A stretch of DNA of 64,000 bases from Chloroflexi bacterium HGW-Chloroflexi-3 (GTDB taxonomy: Bacteria > Chloroflexota > Anaerolineae > Anaerolineales > Anaerolineaceae): the NCBI GenBank assembly GCA_002842045.1, contig PHBX01000001.1, positions 108,044 to 172,043 of the forward strand. The letters run 5' to 3'. The first letter of the stretch is position 1. Each line of letters opens with the position of its first letter. Shown one piece after another: positions 26,448 through 35,707 of this stretch. The notes beneath the pieces were generated by a model. The model was not told the DNA's origin. It searched no databases and saw nothing but the letters and a program-made list of their open reading frames with translations. The position numbers and the translations under genes are program-made.

Positions 26448-27031
26448 TTCAATTTAATTGAGTTACAGGCTGACTGTTGAAAAATTTCTGCTCTTAATGT
26501 ACCCACATATGGAATGTTCCGATATTGCTCATAGTAATCCAGTCCATAACCAACAATAAATTTATCCGGAAGATCAAATCCTTTGTAAAGAATCGGTAAT
26601 TCAATTAATCGCCGTGTAGGTTTGTCAAATAGTGTACAAACCTCAAGGCTGGCTGGTGACCGTTCCTGTAAATTTCGCAGTAAGTAATTCAGTGTCAGCC
26701 CTGTATCAATAACATCTTCAATAAACAACACATGTCTGCCCTCAATTGGTATATCCAGGTCTTTAACCAACCTGACCACACCTCGCCTTCTGGCGTCATT
26801 GCTGTAATTACTGATCGCCAGGAAATCAACCTCACACTCAATATCTATTTTACGCAGTAAATCAGCCATAAAAATAAATACCCCTTTGAGAACCCCAACA
26901 AATATTGGATATTTGTCCTTATAATCTTCGTTGACCGTTTTGGCTAATTCATATATCCGATTTTTAATTTGATCTTCAGTGAACAAAATTTGACTGATTG
27001 CATCATGTGTTTTTCTTTTTAGTTTATCCAT
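26435..27031 (-). CDS. hpt: Hypoxanthine phosphoribosyltransferase
   Basis: 198 residues. The PRPP-binding loop is VLFIEDVIDTGLTL, preceded by ISNYSNDARRRGVVRLVKDLD and followed by KPTRR and DKFIVGYGLDYYEQYRN, all typical of HPRT. It salvages hypoxanthine or guanine with PRPP in the cytoplasm. The SD GAGGTGAG lies before the ATG. Its start overlaps the end of the small nuclease-like gene by 8 nt, so the three minus-strand genes 26435-27969 form an operon. Its 3' end overlaps the structured RNA on the other strand. Confidence 0.93.
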   Translation of the reverse strand: MDKLKRKTHDAISQILFTEDQIKNRIYELAKTVNEDYKDKYPIFVGVLKGVFIFMADLLRKIDIECEVDFLAISNYSNDARRRGVVRLVKDLDIPIEGRHVLFIEDVIDTGLTLNYLLRNLQERSPASLEVCTLFDKPTRRLIELPILYKGFDLPDKFIVGYGLDYYEQYRNIPYVGTLRAEIFQQSACNSIKLKQGL

Positions 27032-27413
27032 TTCTCACCTCTTGTGCATCAGTGCCATGGAAATTCTGAGCTTCATTATTCAAACCATATTTTATTAACA
27101 AATCCCGAATATCACGCCTTTTCATTAATTTTATTTTTACATCCGGGTAGAGCTCATTCATCAATCTTATTTTTTTATTCTTAATAGTTGCTAATTGCGG
27201 TCGGAGTGTTGTTAATTCAATAAAGAGATCTTGATCCGGTAAATAAAAATCTGGCGCGAAGCCTAATTTAACTTTTCCTTTTTCATTCCACTCTAATTCA
27301 AACGTTTTAGGTTCATATTGCCAGGCAACGCCATAAAAATCCAGAATCCGGGCGAACATTTCTTCTGCAACGTGAGAAAATCTCACCAATTTTTTTTCTT
27401 CATCAACTGACAT
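27024..27413 (-). CDS. Small PD-(D/E)XK nuclease-like protein
   Basis: 129 residues from ATG 27413, which has AGGA 5 nt upstream; a TTG eleven codons earlier is less likely. The order FYGVAWQYEPKTFEL, FAPDFYLPDQDLFIELTTLRPQ and IRLMNELYP matches a minimal PD-(D/E)XK fold: a glutamate helix, PDF, then E-x-T in place of the usual E-x-K. The missing catalytic Lys may mean a migrated residue (a Lys lies nearby in KNKKIRLM) or an inactive form. Many bacteria have similar stand-alone proteins of unknown role. It sits between hpt and a kinase-like gene. Confidence 0.65.
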   Translation of the reverse strand: MSVDEEKKLVRFSHVAEEMFARILDFYGVAWQYEPKTFELEWNEKGKVKLGFAPDFYLPDQDLFIELTTLRPQLATIKNKKIRLMNELYPDVKIKLMKRRDIRDLLIKYGLNNEAQNFHGTDAQEVRNG

Positions 27414-27420
27414 ATAAATC

Positions 27421-27969
27421 CTATAATTTAATAATCCAATTCGCAATAGAATCCAAATCGAGATGATCTGTATTAATCGTTAAATCATACAAGGATGGAT
27501 CGTTCCAATCTTCCTGGTAAAATTTTTTAATGAAGTTCTGGCGATTTTGGTCGCTCTTCTCAATTTGGGCTTTTGCAGCTTTTTCATTAACATTTTTAGA
27601 TGATTGAATATTGTTAATCCTTGAATTCAACCCTGCGATAATTTTAAGATGTAAACAATTTGGAAATCCCTTTAAGATTAATTGACTGGCACGCCCAACT
27701 ATAACCACATTCCCTTTATCCGCTATTTCTATTACTACCTGACTGATTGCTTCACGGAATTTTAAGCAGGTCTCGTCATCAGGACAAATACCTAACAACC
27801 CAAGCTCGTCAATGACAGCCAAAGCCATATCTGGAGATCCGATTTTTATGGCAGCTTGATTGATGACCTCCCGCCAAATTAATTGATAACCACTAAGTTC
27901 TGCGAGTTTGATGGCTAGCTTGCTTCCCCCACTACCATATTGTCTCGAAATGGTGTAAACGGAAAACAT
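27421..27969 (-). CDS. Cytidylate-kinase-like P-loop protein
   Basis: 182 residues. It opens YTISRQYGSGGSKLAIKLAELSGY, where the P-loop is the relaxed GSGGSK form seen in cytidylate-kinase-like (AAA_26) proteins, and continues with VVIVGRASQLIL. It is shorter than true CMP kinase (about 220). These proteins bind nucleotides but substrates are mostly unknown. A strong SD (AAGGAGG) precedes the ATG. It is the first gene of the operon that continues with the nuclease-like gene and hpt. Confidence 0.75.
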   Translation of the reverse strand: MFSVYTISRQYGSGGSKLAIKLAELSGYQLIWREVINQAAIKIGSPDMALAVIDELGLLGICPDDETCLKFREAISQVVIEIADKGNVVIVGRASQLILKGFPNCLHLKIIAGLNSRINNIQSSKNVNEKAAKAQIEKSDQNRQNFIKKFYQEDWNDPSLYDLTINTDHLDLDSIANWIIKL

Positions 27970-28155
27970 GCGTCCTCCTTTTCTTCAGACTAATTTATTA
28001 TAGCATTCACGGACTCATGGTGCGAAAATAAAATATTCTTTATATTCTTAATTTGATAAATGATATAGTTAAGTTGCCAGATGAAAAAATTATGAAAACC
28101 TATCAACATCTACACGAAACAGATTAATTTTACAATCCAAAAAATGGAGATTATT

Positions 28156-29268
28156 ATGGCAGGGAAAATTGGAATTTTAACAGCGGGCAATGATGTCCCA
28201 GGTCTAAATTCAGCAATTCGTGCAATTGGTAAATCTGCTCAAAGTGTTTATAAAATGGAAATTGTTGGATTTCTTGATGGCTTCAAAGGATTGATTCAAA
28301 ATAACCATATCTTATTAAAAGGCTCGGAGTTTTCAGGGATTCTCACCACAGGTGGAACCATCCTTGGCACCAGTCAGGAACTTCCAGACCATTCATTCGA
28401 GAATTCAGAATTACTCGGTAAAGCAATATCAACCTATAAACACCATAAATTAGATGCCCTTGTTTGTTTAGGTGGGGCAGAAATGCAGGTCGGAACGCTG
28501 GTATTATCTCAGGCAGGATTGAATGTCATTGGGATTCCCAAATCGATTGATAATGATGTTTTTGGTACCGACTATGCAATTGGTTTTGACACAGCCCTAT
28601 CCGTTGCTACAGAAGCGATTGATCGTCTTCACAGTACGGCTCATAGTCATCATCGTATTATCGTTGTTGAAATATTAGGGAAACAAACTGGTTGGTTGAC
28701 TTTGGGGGCTGGAATGGCAGGTGGAGCGGATGTTATTCTACTTCCAGAAATTCCCTACAATCTCAATAAGATTTCTCAGGCAATCCTTGAAAGAAATAAA
28801 GCCGGAAAACGCTTCAGTATCATCGCCGTTTCCGATGGAGCTTTGACACAGGAAAGTGTAGAGTTTTTCCGCAGAAATCGAGAATTCAACATCCGGCTCA
28901 GAAATGGTGAGGAAAGAAAAGAAATCGAAGATAGATTAGATGCGATTGAAAATGAATATGCTGACAATACCAATCTTCTATCTCATTTCCTCCACCAGAA
29001 AACAGGTCTCGAAACCCGAATAACGATCCTAGGCTTTCTCTTAAGGGGCGGAGTTCCATCATCTGTAGATCGTATGCGTGCCGCACAATTAGGCACCACT
29101 TGTGTGCGAATGATACACCAGGGGCAATTTGGGGTTTTATTAGGAATTAATAATTACCAGGTTGAGCCCGTTCCATTAATAGATGTCGCCGGAAAACACA
29201 AGACGATACCACTTGACCACGAATGGCTACAAGCAGCGCGAGATGTGGGAACTTGCTTCGGAGATTGA
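28156..29268 (+). CDS. 6-phosphofructokinase family protein with altered GGDG motif
   Basis: 370 residues from ATG 28156 (GGAG at 28146-28149). The fold is clear: LTAGNDVPGLNSAIRAIG, GGTILGTS, the catalytic PKSIDND (128-134) with GTDYAIGFDTAL, and VVEILGKQTGWLTL. Two usual features differ. The GGDGT/GGDDT motif that binds Mg and sets ATP or PPi use reads GGAEM (106-110), and the Arg after GGTxLGxS is Gln74. Lys129 is typical of PPi-dependent and mixed types. It may be a specialised or regulatory paralogue rather than the main glycolytic enzyme. TGaTATAGT at 28061-28069 is a likely promoter. Confidence 0.85.
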   Translation: MAGKIGILTAGNDVPGLNSAIRAIGKSAQSVYKMEIVGFLDGFKGLIQNNHILLKGSEFSGILTTGGTILGTSQELPDHSFENSELLGKAISTYKHHKLDALVCLGGAEMQVGTLVLSQAGLNVIGIPKSIDNDVFGTDYAIGFDTALSVATEAIDRLHSTAHSHHRIIVVEILGKQTGWLTLGAGMAGGADVILLPEIPYNLNKISQAILERNKAGKRFSIIAVSDGALTQESVEFFRRNREFNIRLRNGEERKEIEDRLDAIENEYADNTNLLSHFLHQKTGLETRITILGFLLRGGVPSSVDRMRAAQLGTTCVRMIHQGQFGVLLGINNYQVEPVPLIDVAGKHKTIPLDHEWLQAARDVGTCFGD

Positions 29269-29295
29269 TCTAAACACTGATAAAATTACTACCTT

Positions 29296-30990
29296 ATGTT
29301 TATACCTACAACCAGAGAAGAAGCGCAAAAATTAGGCTGGTACAATTTCGATATTATTCTTGTGTCCGGGGATAGTTACATTGATAGTCCCTACATGGGC
29401 ATTGCCGTTATTGGACACATCCTGATGGATGCTGGGTATAAAGTAGGTATCATCGCCCAACCTGACATTTCCACGGGTGATGATATAACCCGACTTGGTG
29501 AACCCAATCTATTTTGGGGCCTTTCCGCGGGAAGTATTGATTCGATGGTGTCTAATTACACAGCCTCGTTAAAGAAACGAAAAAGTGACGATTACACACC
29601 TGGTGGCCTGAATAATAGAAGGCCTGATCGGGCAACCATCGTATACACCAACATGGTCAGGAAATTCTTCAAGCAGACAAAACCCATTGTATTGGGCGGT
29701 ATGGAAGCAAGTCTTCGACGAATTGCCCATTATGACTACTGGAGCAATAAGATCAGGCGATCCATTCTTTTTGATGCTAAAGCCGATTATCTGCTTTATG
29801 GAATGGCAGATCGATCCATTATCGAATTTGCGGGTGCAATCCTTCAGGGGAATAATCCAAAATCGATACGAGGATTGTGTTACATCAATAAAGAACCTAT
29901 TCAGGATTATTATCAATTAGATTCTTACGAAGAAGTCAGTTCAAATAAAATCGCATATATAGACAGTTTTGACACGTTTTATAAAAATAATGATCCACTA
30001 AGCGCTAAGGGGTTAGTTCAGGCTCACGGGGACCGCTATCTTGTTCAAAACCCACCAGCCTTCTCGTTAAATCAGGAAGAGTTAGATAGGATCTATGCTC
30101 TGCCTTATGAGAGAGCACAACATCCCTATTATGAGAAAAATGGGAATGTGAAAGCATTAGAGACGATCCGGTTCTCGATCAGCACCCATAGAGGATGTTA
30201 TGGTGAATGCAATTTCTGTGCAATTGCTGTGCATGAAGGTCGAACGATCCAATGGCGCAGTAAAGAATCCATTCTGAACGAAGTGCAAGCGTTATCAAAT
30301 ATTCCCGAATTCAAAGGGATTATTCAGGACCTGGGTGGTCCAACAGCCAATATGTATGGATTTGAATGTAGAAAAAAAACTACTCGCGGAACATGTCAGG
30401 ATAGAAGATGTATTTCACCTGAAGTCTGTTCCGCATTGCGTCCCAATCACCTTCCCCAAATAGATTTATTGAAATCTGTTCGTGAACACCCCCAGGTTCG
30501 AAAAGTCTTTGTTGCATCCGGGCTGCGCTATGACCTGATTATCGATGACAGGCAATTTGGCAATAAATACCTCGAAGAGATATTAGCCCATCACGTTTCA
30601 GGTCAATTTAAAATTGCACCTGAACATACTGAAAGTAAAATCCTCAAATTAATGGGAAAACCTGCCTCAGAAAAACTCCTCGAGTTCAAGAATCGTGTGG
30701 ATAAACTTAATAAAAAACTAAACAAAAATCAATTTTTGACCTATTATTTCATCGCTGCTTATCCAGGATGTTCTGATAAAGAAATGCAGCAACTCAAGAA
30801 TTTCACCTCACAAAAACTAAAAGTAAATCCTGAACAAGTTCAGATTTTTACGCCTACTCCTTCAACATATGCCAGTGTAATGTATTACACGGAGATGAAT
30901 CCTTTTACAAAAGAACCAATTTTTGTAGAAAAATCTATCATAAATAAAAACAGACAAAAAGAAATCCTGGTAAAAAAAACTTATGTATAA
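29296..30990 (+). CDS. YgiQ-type radical SAM protein (UPF0313)
   Basis: 564 residues. The N-terminus (TREEAQKLGWYNFDIILVSGD) and the radical-SAM cysteine motif CYGECNFC in STHRGCYGECNFCAI identify the YgiQ family; KIAPEHTE and FTPTPSTYASVMYYTEMNPF are also characteristic. Length is below E. coli YgiQ (about 740) because the disordered C-terminal tail is absent. Function is not established; it presumably binds a 4Fe-4S cluster and SAM. It lies 27 nt after the phosphofructokinase gene and overlaps the next gene by 8 nt. Confidence 0.9.
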   Translation: MFIPTTREEAQKLGWYNFDIILVSGDSYIDSPYMGIAVIGHILMDAGYKVGIIAQPDISTGDDITRLGEPNLFWGLSAGSIDSMVSNYTASLKKRKSDDYTPGGLNNRRPDRATIVYTNMVRKFFKQTKPIVLGGMEASLRRIAHYDYWSNKIRRSILFDAKADYLLYGMADRSIIEFAGAILQGNNPKSIRGLCYINKEPIQDYYQLDSYEEVSSNKIAYIDSFDTFYKNNDPLSAKGLVQAHGDRYLVQNPPAFSLNQEELDRIYALPYERAQHPYYEKNGNVKALETIRFSISTHRGCYGECNFCAIAVHEGRTIQWRSKESILNEVQALSNIPEFKGIIQDLGGPTANMYGFECRKKTTRGTCQDRRCISPEVCSALRPNHLPQIDLLKSVREHPQVRKVFVASGLRYDLIIDDRQFGNKYLEEILAHHVSGQFKIAPEHTESKILKLMGKPASEKLLEFKNRVDKLNKKLNKNQFLTYYFIAAYPGCSDKEMQQLKNFTSQKLKVNPEQVQIFTPTPSTYASVMYYTEMNPFTKEPIFVEKSIINKNRQKEILVKKTYV

Positions 30991-32110
30991 AATATTCCTG
31001 GTAGTTCCTCCCGGTATTGAACAAATCGCGAAAAATGAAGTAACAAGTTTATTTCCAAAGCTGCGAATATCTTCCCCTGCTGATGAATTGGAATATGAAT
31101 GCGATTTGCAAACAATATACAGGCTCAATTTATTATTGAAGGTTCCGAACCGCATACTCGTTCGATTTGGAGAATTTGAAGCGACCAGTTTTCAAGACCT
31201 GTTCACAAAATCAGTTCGACTGCCCTGGAAACAATTCTTTAAAAAAGATGTCAGCGTGAAAATTCGCACTACCTGTCACAAATCGAAGCTTTATCACAGT
31301 GACGCAGTTACGGAGCGCATCCATCAAGCGATCGAATCAAACCTGGCAAAAAAAGTCCCTTTATTAAAAGGAGATTCCGAAGAGTCTCATGGAAAACAAC
31401 AACTGATCATTGTTAGGTTACTACGCGATCAGGTAAGCATAAGTATCGATTCCAGTGGAAACCCTTTATACATGCGAGGATATCGTGAGATTGTTTCAAA
31501 AGCACCACTCCGAGAAAATTTAGCTGCAAGCTTGTTGCTGGCTTCAAATTGGACTCCTGAATTTCCGTTGATAGATCCTTTCTGTGGGTCTGGAACAATA
31601 CCAATTGAAGCTGCGCTTATCGCCAAAAATCAGCCACCGGGATTATATAGGGATTTTTCTTTTGAAAATTGGCCAGAATTTACTCAATCCACCTGGCAAA
31701 ATATGAGAAGAGAATACATCCAGAATTCCATCGACCCCACAACACGAATTCAAGGAAGTGATCGAAATATAGGATCAATCGAAATAGCCAGGAAAAACGC
31801 TGAAAAAGCCGCTGTTAACCAATTTATCGAGTGGAATAATCAATCCATATCCGATGTTAAACCCGATGGTCAACCCGGCTGGATTATCACGAATCCTCCA
31901 TATGGTTTGCGTATTTCGTCAAACAAAGACATTCGTAATCTCTATGCTCAATTTGGCAATGTATTAAGGCAAAAATTTCAAGGGTGGAATGTGATTTTTT
32001 TATGTAATAATGTGAACCTTGCAAATCAGACGAAACTAAAATCAAAAAGCCTGCTTTCGTTTTCCAATGGTGGCATTAACGTGCAGGCTTTCTTTACGAG
32101 TGTAGATTAA
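30983..32110 (+). CDS. THUMP-domain 23S rRNA guanine-N2 methyltransferase, RlmL-like
   Basis: 375 residues. The N-terminal ferredoxin-like and THUMP part (to about residue 150, with LYHSDAVTERIHQAI) precedes a class I SAM-dependent methyltransferase: DPFCGSGTIPIEAALIA is the SAM motif and ITNPPYGLRI the catalytic N-P-P-Y. It corresponds to the RlmL half of the E. coli RlmKL fusion. It probably methylates a guanine in 23S rRNA; the exact site cannot be read from sequence. It overlaps the YgiQ gene by 8 nt. Confidence 0.88.
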   Translation: MYKIFLVVPPGIEQIAKNEVTSLFPKLRISSPADELEYECDLQTIYRLNLLLKVPNRILVRFGEFEATSFQDLFTKSVRLPWKQFFKKDVSVKIRTTCHKSKLYHSDAVTERIHQAIESNLAKKVPLLKGDSEESHGKQQLIIVRLLRDQVSISIDSSGNPLYMRGYREIVSKAPLRENLAASLLLASNWTPEFPLIDPFCGSGTIPIEAALIAKNQPPGLYRDFSFENWPEFTQSTWQNMRREYIQNSIDPTTRIQGSDRNIGSIEIARKNAEKAAVNQFIEWNNQSISDVKPDGQPGWIITNPPYGLRISSNKDIRNLYAQFGNVLRQKFQGWNVIFLCNNVNLANQTKLKSKSLLSFSNGGINVQAFFTSVD

Positions 32111-32112
32111 TT

Positions 32113-32619
32113 TTATCTTCTTACTGGTACTTCCACATCAATTTTCACTGCCTCATCTTTAACATATATGGCTTTGATCAATGCATTTTCTCCAGATTGT
32201 GCTATTTGATCACGAAGCAACCCGGATAATTTTTCATTAATATTTTTGACAAAATCACTGGCTAGATCCAAACCCGGAATATTGACCCACGAGATTTCAA
32301 CTTTTGGTTGATCGTTATCAACAGAAAAAGTTAATTCTATCTCTCCATTTACTCGGGTGGCATTCGGTAGACCATAAAAACCAGTTAACCTGACCTTATC
32401 TGGTTCGATAAATTGAACATCTTGAACTTCAATAATCAAATCTGTGTCAGAAACAGTTCCAGCAATTCCCTGTGCACTATTGATTAATTGCATTAAATTA
32501 TCTCTTTTCAGGGTTATTGTCAGGGTGATATTTCCATTCTGAAATCCAAGATTGCAAGCCAGCGTTGTAAGCATCAATAGTGCAATAAGCAAGTAAATTG
32601 CATGTTTGTTTTTTATCAT
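32113..32619 (-). CDS. Small lipoprotein of unknown function
   Basis: 168 residues. The signal peptide has a hydrophobic core (YLLIALLMLTTLAC) ending in a lipobox at Cys22. The mature part is beta-rich with alternating hydrophobic residues, suggesting a small lipid- or ligand-binding fold, but no family is certain. AAAGGAATG before the ATG gives an SD. It is convergent with the methyltransferase gene (2 nt gap). Confidence 0.75.
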   Translation of the reverse strand: MIKNKHAIYLLIALLMLTTLACNLGFQNGNITLTITLKRDNLMQLINSAQGIAGTVSDTDLIIEVQDVQFIEPDKVRLTGFYGLPNATRVNGEIELTFSVDNDQPKVEISWVNIPGLDLASDFVKNINEKLSGLLRDQIAQSGENALIKAIYVKDEAVKIDVEVPVRR

Positions 32620-32772
32620 TTCATTCCTTTCAAACTAATTTTGTTTTAATTACCAAAAAACGATTATTAGGATATTTTACCCTATTGAAATTGGTAAATA
32701 ATCCTTTGTCAAATCTTAAATTAAAAGAACCAGGACATTTGCCTGATTCTTCTAATAATTTATTTGGAAAGA

Positions 32773-34371
32773 TTAAGGTAATGTTCCAACTACATCAAAT
32801 GTTCTCAGAATCTCATCAAGTGCAATAAGATCAGCTTCTGATAATATTTGCACCATTACGGTAGCCAGGAAAGAGGTCTGATTAACCTGAGGTCTGGCTG
32901 CCAAAACAATGATCGTACTTCTTGAATTTCCACAATTCGTGAACACATCATATGAGCCAAGGAAACCGCTATCTTCATAAGGATATCTTCCATCCAATGT
33001 ACAATCGCCAATAAAGCTTTCTCTATATACATCCAATAATTGGATATAACCAGCTAAGCGGGCTACTTCGTTAGAAACACCAAAAAATAAACCTGGTTCA
33101 TCATAGGAATTATAAAAAGCATCGATATTTGCTGCAGCAACAATGCTTGATCCAATTATATCTGAGCCATCATACCAGGGTTCACCACTGACTTCTCCCC
33201 ATGCAGTTGGGATAGATACTTGAATTGCACCATAGTCATCAGTTACAGTCATGAATTCAGAATAACTTCCGCCTTCATTTACGACTTCATCTTCAAATTG
33301 TTGCGCAAACGAGAATTTTGTCTCTAATTTATTCCCATTCAATTGACCGGTAAGATATTCCTGTGTGCCAAAACGCAAAACTTCAATGGCGATAGTATCT
33401 TGCGGGTTTCTGGTTCGGAGAATATCACAATAATCAGCCATGGTCCCATCCAACCCCAATACCAGCCCTTCCATCATGGTTAAGATATCACCACCTTGTA
33501 AGCCAGATTTATCGGCGGGTGAACCGGATTTAACCGATGATACCCAGACACCACTGATGCTTCCGTCCTCAGAAACGACTGCCTGACCATTGATACCAAT
33601 TGATTCATAATCTTCACCAAGTCTCATTTTTTCAATAACAGGGATCGCATTTTGTGCACTGATGGCAAAGTTTTGATCAAAAATATCATTACCGGCATAA
33701 TTTACACCCACAACCTTACCGTCTGGAGTAATCAATGGTCCACCTGAATTTCCTCCACGGATACGGGCATCATGTTCAATAACTGCATCGATCGAAGCCC
33801 AGGAGGATTCACCGTTAGCCTGTGCTTTCGAGACAATGCCCTTAGTAAGTGTATATTCTGGATCGCCAAGGGGAAAACCGGCTGCATATACTTCCATGCC
33901 CGGACTGATTCCGCCTTCAAAATAACCCATATAGGGATAACCATCTCCATCGATATCAATAACTGCCAGATCCCAACATTCTGATACACCTAATACTCTG
34001 GCATTCCTGGGTTGGGATTCACCTGCAACCCAAACTTTTAAGAGTGCTGCCCCAGTAACAACATGGTTATTGGTTACAGCAATACCGCTGGGGTCAATGA
34101 TAAAACCAGTCCCCCTACCAGCAACATTGTATACACTCCCTAATTGTGGGTCTACAAAACTCCCCTGTGCTTCAATTTGTACAGTTGCGGTCTTGACACC
34201 TTCAAGTGAAGTAACCATCCCGGATTTCGATGGTATTTCCGGAGAAGCAACTTGAAGCGTATCCTGTGAGGCCACTTCGGTAGGTTCTTTTTCACCCCCA
34301 ATAGAAAAACCACAAGATAATGTTAATGAAGCGATAACGAACATAGCTATTAAAATTTGAAATTTCTTCAT
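32773..34371 (-). CDS. Secreted HtrA-like serine protease with PDZ domain, lipoprotein
   Basis: 532 residues. The N-terminal signal ends LTLSC, a slightly loose lipobox. The trypsin-like domain shows the His in AVTNNHVVTG, Asp in CWDLAVIDIDG and nucleophile Ser in IRGGNSGGPL. A PDZ domain follows (VWVSSVKSGSPADKSGLQGGDIL). The last 170 or so residues form an extra domain of unknown function (around AWGEVSGEPWYDG). It probably acts in extracellular protein quality control. A strong SD (GGAGGATGA) precedes the ATG. The 260 nt beyond it towards mvaD are very AT-rich; I see nothing else there. Confidence 0.9.
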   Translation of the reverse strand: MKKFQILIAMFVIASLTLSCGFSIGGEKEPTEVASQDTLQVASPEIPSKSGMVTSLEGVKTATVQIEAQGSFVDPQLGSVYNVAGRGTGFIIDPSGIAVTNNHVVTGAALLKVWVAGESQPRNARVLGVSECWDLAVIDIDGDGYPYMGYFEGGISPGMEVYAAGFPLGDPEYTLTKGIVSKAQANGESSWASIDAVIEHDARIRGGNSGGPLITPDGKVVGVNYAGNDIFDQNFAISAQNAIPVIEKMRLGEDYESIGINGQAVVSEDGSISGVWVSSVKSGSPADKSGLQGGDILTMMEGLVLGLDGTMADYCDILRTRNPQDTIAIEVLRFGTQEYLTGQLNGNKLETKFSFAQQFEDEVVNEGGSYSEFMTVTDDYGAIQVSIPTAWGEVSGEPWYDGSDIIGSSIVAAANIDAFYNSYDEPGLFFGVSNEVARLAGYIQLLDVYRESFIGDCTLDGRYPYEDSGFLGSYDVFTNCGNSRSTIIVLAARPQVNQTSFLATVMVQILSEADLIALDEILRTFDVVGTLP

Positions 34372-34632
34372 TCATCCTCCAAGGATTATTAATTTAAAAA
34401 AACCGGTTGATCAGCGAATGCATTAATTCAAATTGATTACAGTTAAAATAATAAATAGCTGACTTTCCGGAGTTAGTATTATTATTTTTATAACTTAATT
34501 ACTAGAAATTAAAAATTTTGTATAATGTTTACTTAATTTACCGAATTAATAAAAATAAATATTAATGATTATTGTATCCTACTTTTTTCATCGTGATAAA
34601 CTTAATGTAAATATTAATTGGGACAAAAATCT

Positions 34633-35613
34633 GTGAAAAAACTTTCCTCCTCTGCTATTGCTCACCCCAACATCGCATTAATCAAATATTGGGGAAACAA
34701 AAATCAGGCTCTACGAATTCCGGTCAATGGGTCAATATCCTTCAATCTTGATAGTCTATTTACCAAAACAGAGGTTACATTTATCTCAGAACTTACATCC
34801 GATATCCTTTTTATTAATGGTCACGAAACTACAGGTTTAGGATTGGACAGAGTGGTTTCATTCCTGAATATTGTTCGTGAACAAGCTGGAACCCAATCTT
34901 TTGCTAAGGTCAATAGCGAAAATAACTTCCCGGTTGGTACAGGGATTGCATCTTCTGCCTCTGCCTTTGCTGCCTTAAGTCTTGCAGCCAGTAACGCCAT
35001 CGGCCTCGACTTATCGGAAAAAGAACTGTCATGTCTGGCACGGCGTGGCTCTGGCTCTGCCAGTAGATCTATTCCCGAGGGATTTGTAGAATGGTTTCCT
35101 GGAGTGATGGACACAGACTCATACGCGGTCAGCATTGCTCCCGCTCGTCATTGGGGTCTGGTCGATTTAGTGGCTGTAGTTACACATGAACATAAAAAAG
35201 TTGGTTCAACAGCTGGGCATGAGTTAGCAAATACCAGCCCATTGCAAAAAGCTCGCGTAGATGACACAAAACGTCGACTGGATATTGTTAGAGAAGCAAT
35301 TAAATATCACGATTTTCAAGCAATGGCGGAAATGGTCGAGTTGGATAGTAATATGATGCATGCTGTGATGATGACATCCAGACCTGTTTTAATGTACTGG
35401 GAGAACACCTCAATCTCCATAATGAAAAATGTCCAGAAATGGCGTGCAAGTGGCATCCCTGTGTGTTATACAATGGATGCAGGTCCTAACGTCCATGTAA
35501 TTACAACAAAGGATTATTCGGAAGATATCTATCAAAAACTAGCTTGCATGAATGGGATAAAGCAGATATTCATAGCTGCAGTGGGTGGAAAAGCCAGATT
35601 GGTCAATGATTAA
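34633..35613 (+). CDS. Diphosphomevalonate (or phosphomevalonate) decarboxylase
   Basis: 326 residues from GTG 34633; a TTG at 34618 is an alternative. GHMP-kinase-fold features are AHPNIALIKYWGNKN, the phosphate loop region PVGTGIASSASAFAALSLAA, RRGSGSASRS and YTMDAGPNVHVIT. The enzyme makes isopentenyl diphosphate, or isopentenyl phosphate, in the mevalonate route. In Roseiflexus, also Chloroflexota, a homologue uses mevalonate 5-phosphate and is paired with isopentenyl phosphate kinase, so the substrate here is open. No other mevalonate genes are adjacent. Confidence 0.9.
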   Translation: MKKLSSSAIAHPNIALIKYWGNKNQALRIPVNGSISFNLDSLFTKTEVTFISELTSDILFINGHETTGLGLDRVVSFLNIVREQAGTQSFAKVNSENNFPVGTGIASSASAFAALSLAASNAIGLDLSEKELSCLARRGSGSASRSIPEGFVEWFPGVMDTDSYAVSIAPARHWGLVDLVAVVTHEHKKVGSTAGHELANTSPLQKARVDDTKRRLDIVREAIKYHDFQAMAEMVELDSNMMHAVMMTSRPVLMYWENTSISIMKNVQKWRASGIPVCYTMDAGPNVHVITTKDYSEDIYQKLACMNGIKQIFIAAVGGKARLVND

Positions 35614-35661
35614 CATTTCCTAAGAGTTCTACGCTCAAATTGATCCCTGTTAAAAACGAAT

Positions 35662-35667
35662 TATAAT
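35662..35667 (+). promoter_or_regulatory. -10 box upstream of the site-2 protease gene
   Basis: A perfect TATAAT 40 nt before the ATG, leaving a leader of about 33 nt that carries AGGTGA as SD. Confidence 0.45.
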
Positions 35668-35707
35668 TGGACGAAGATATTGTATTCGTTAGATGACAGG
35701 TGATTAA

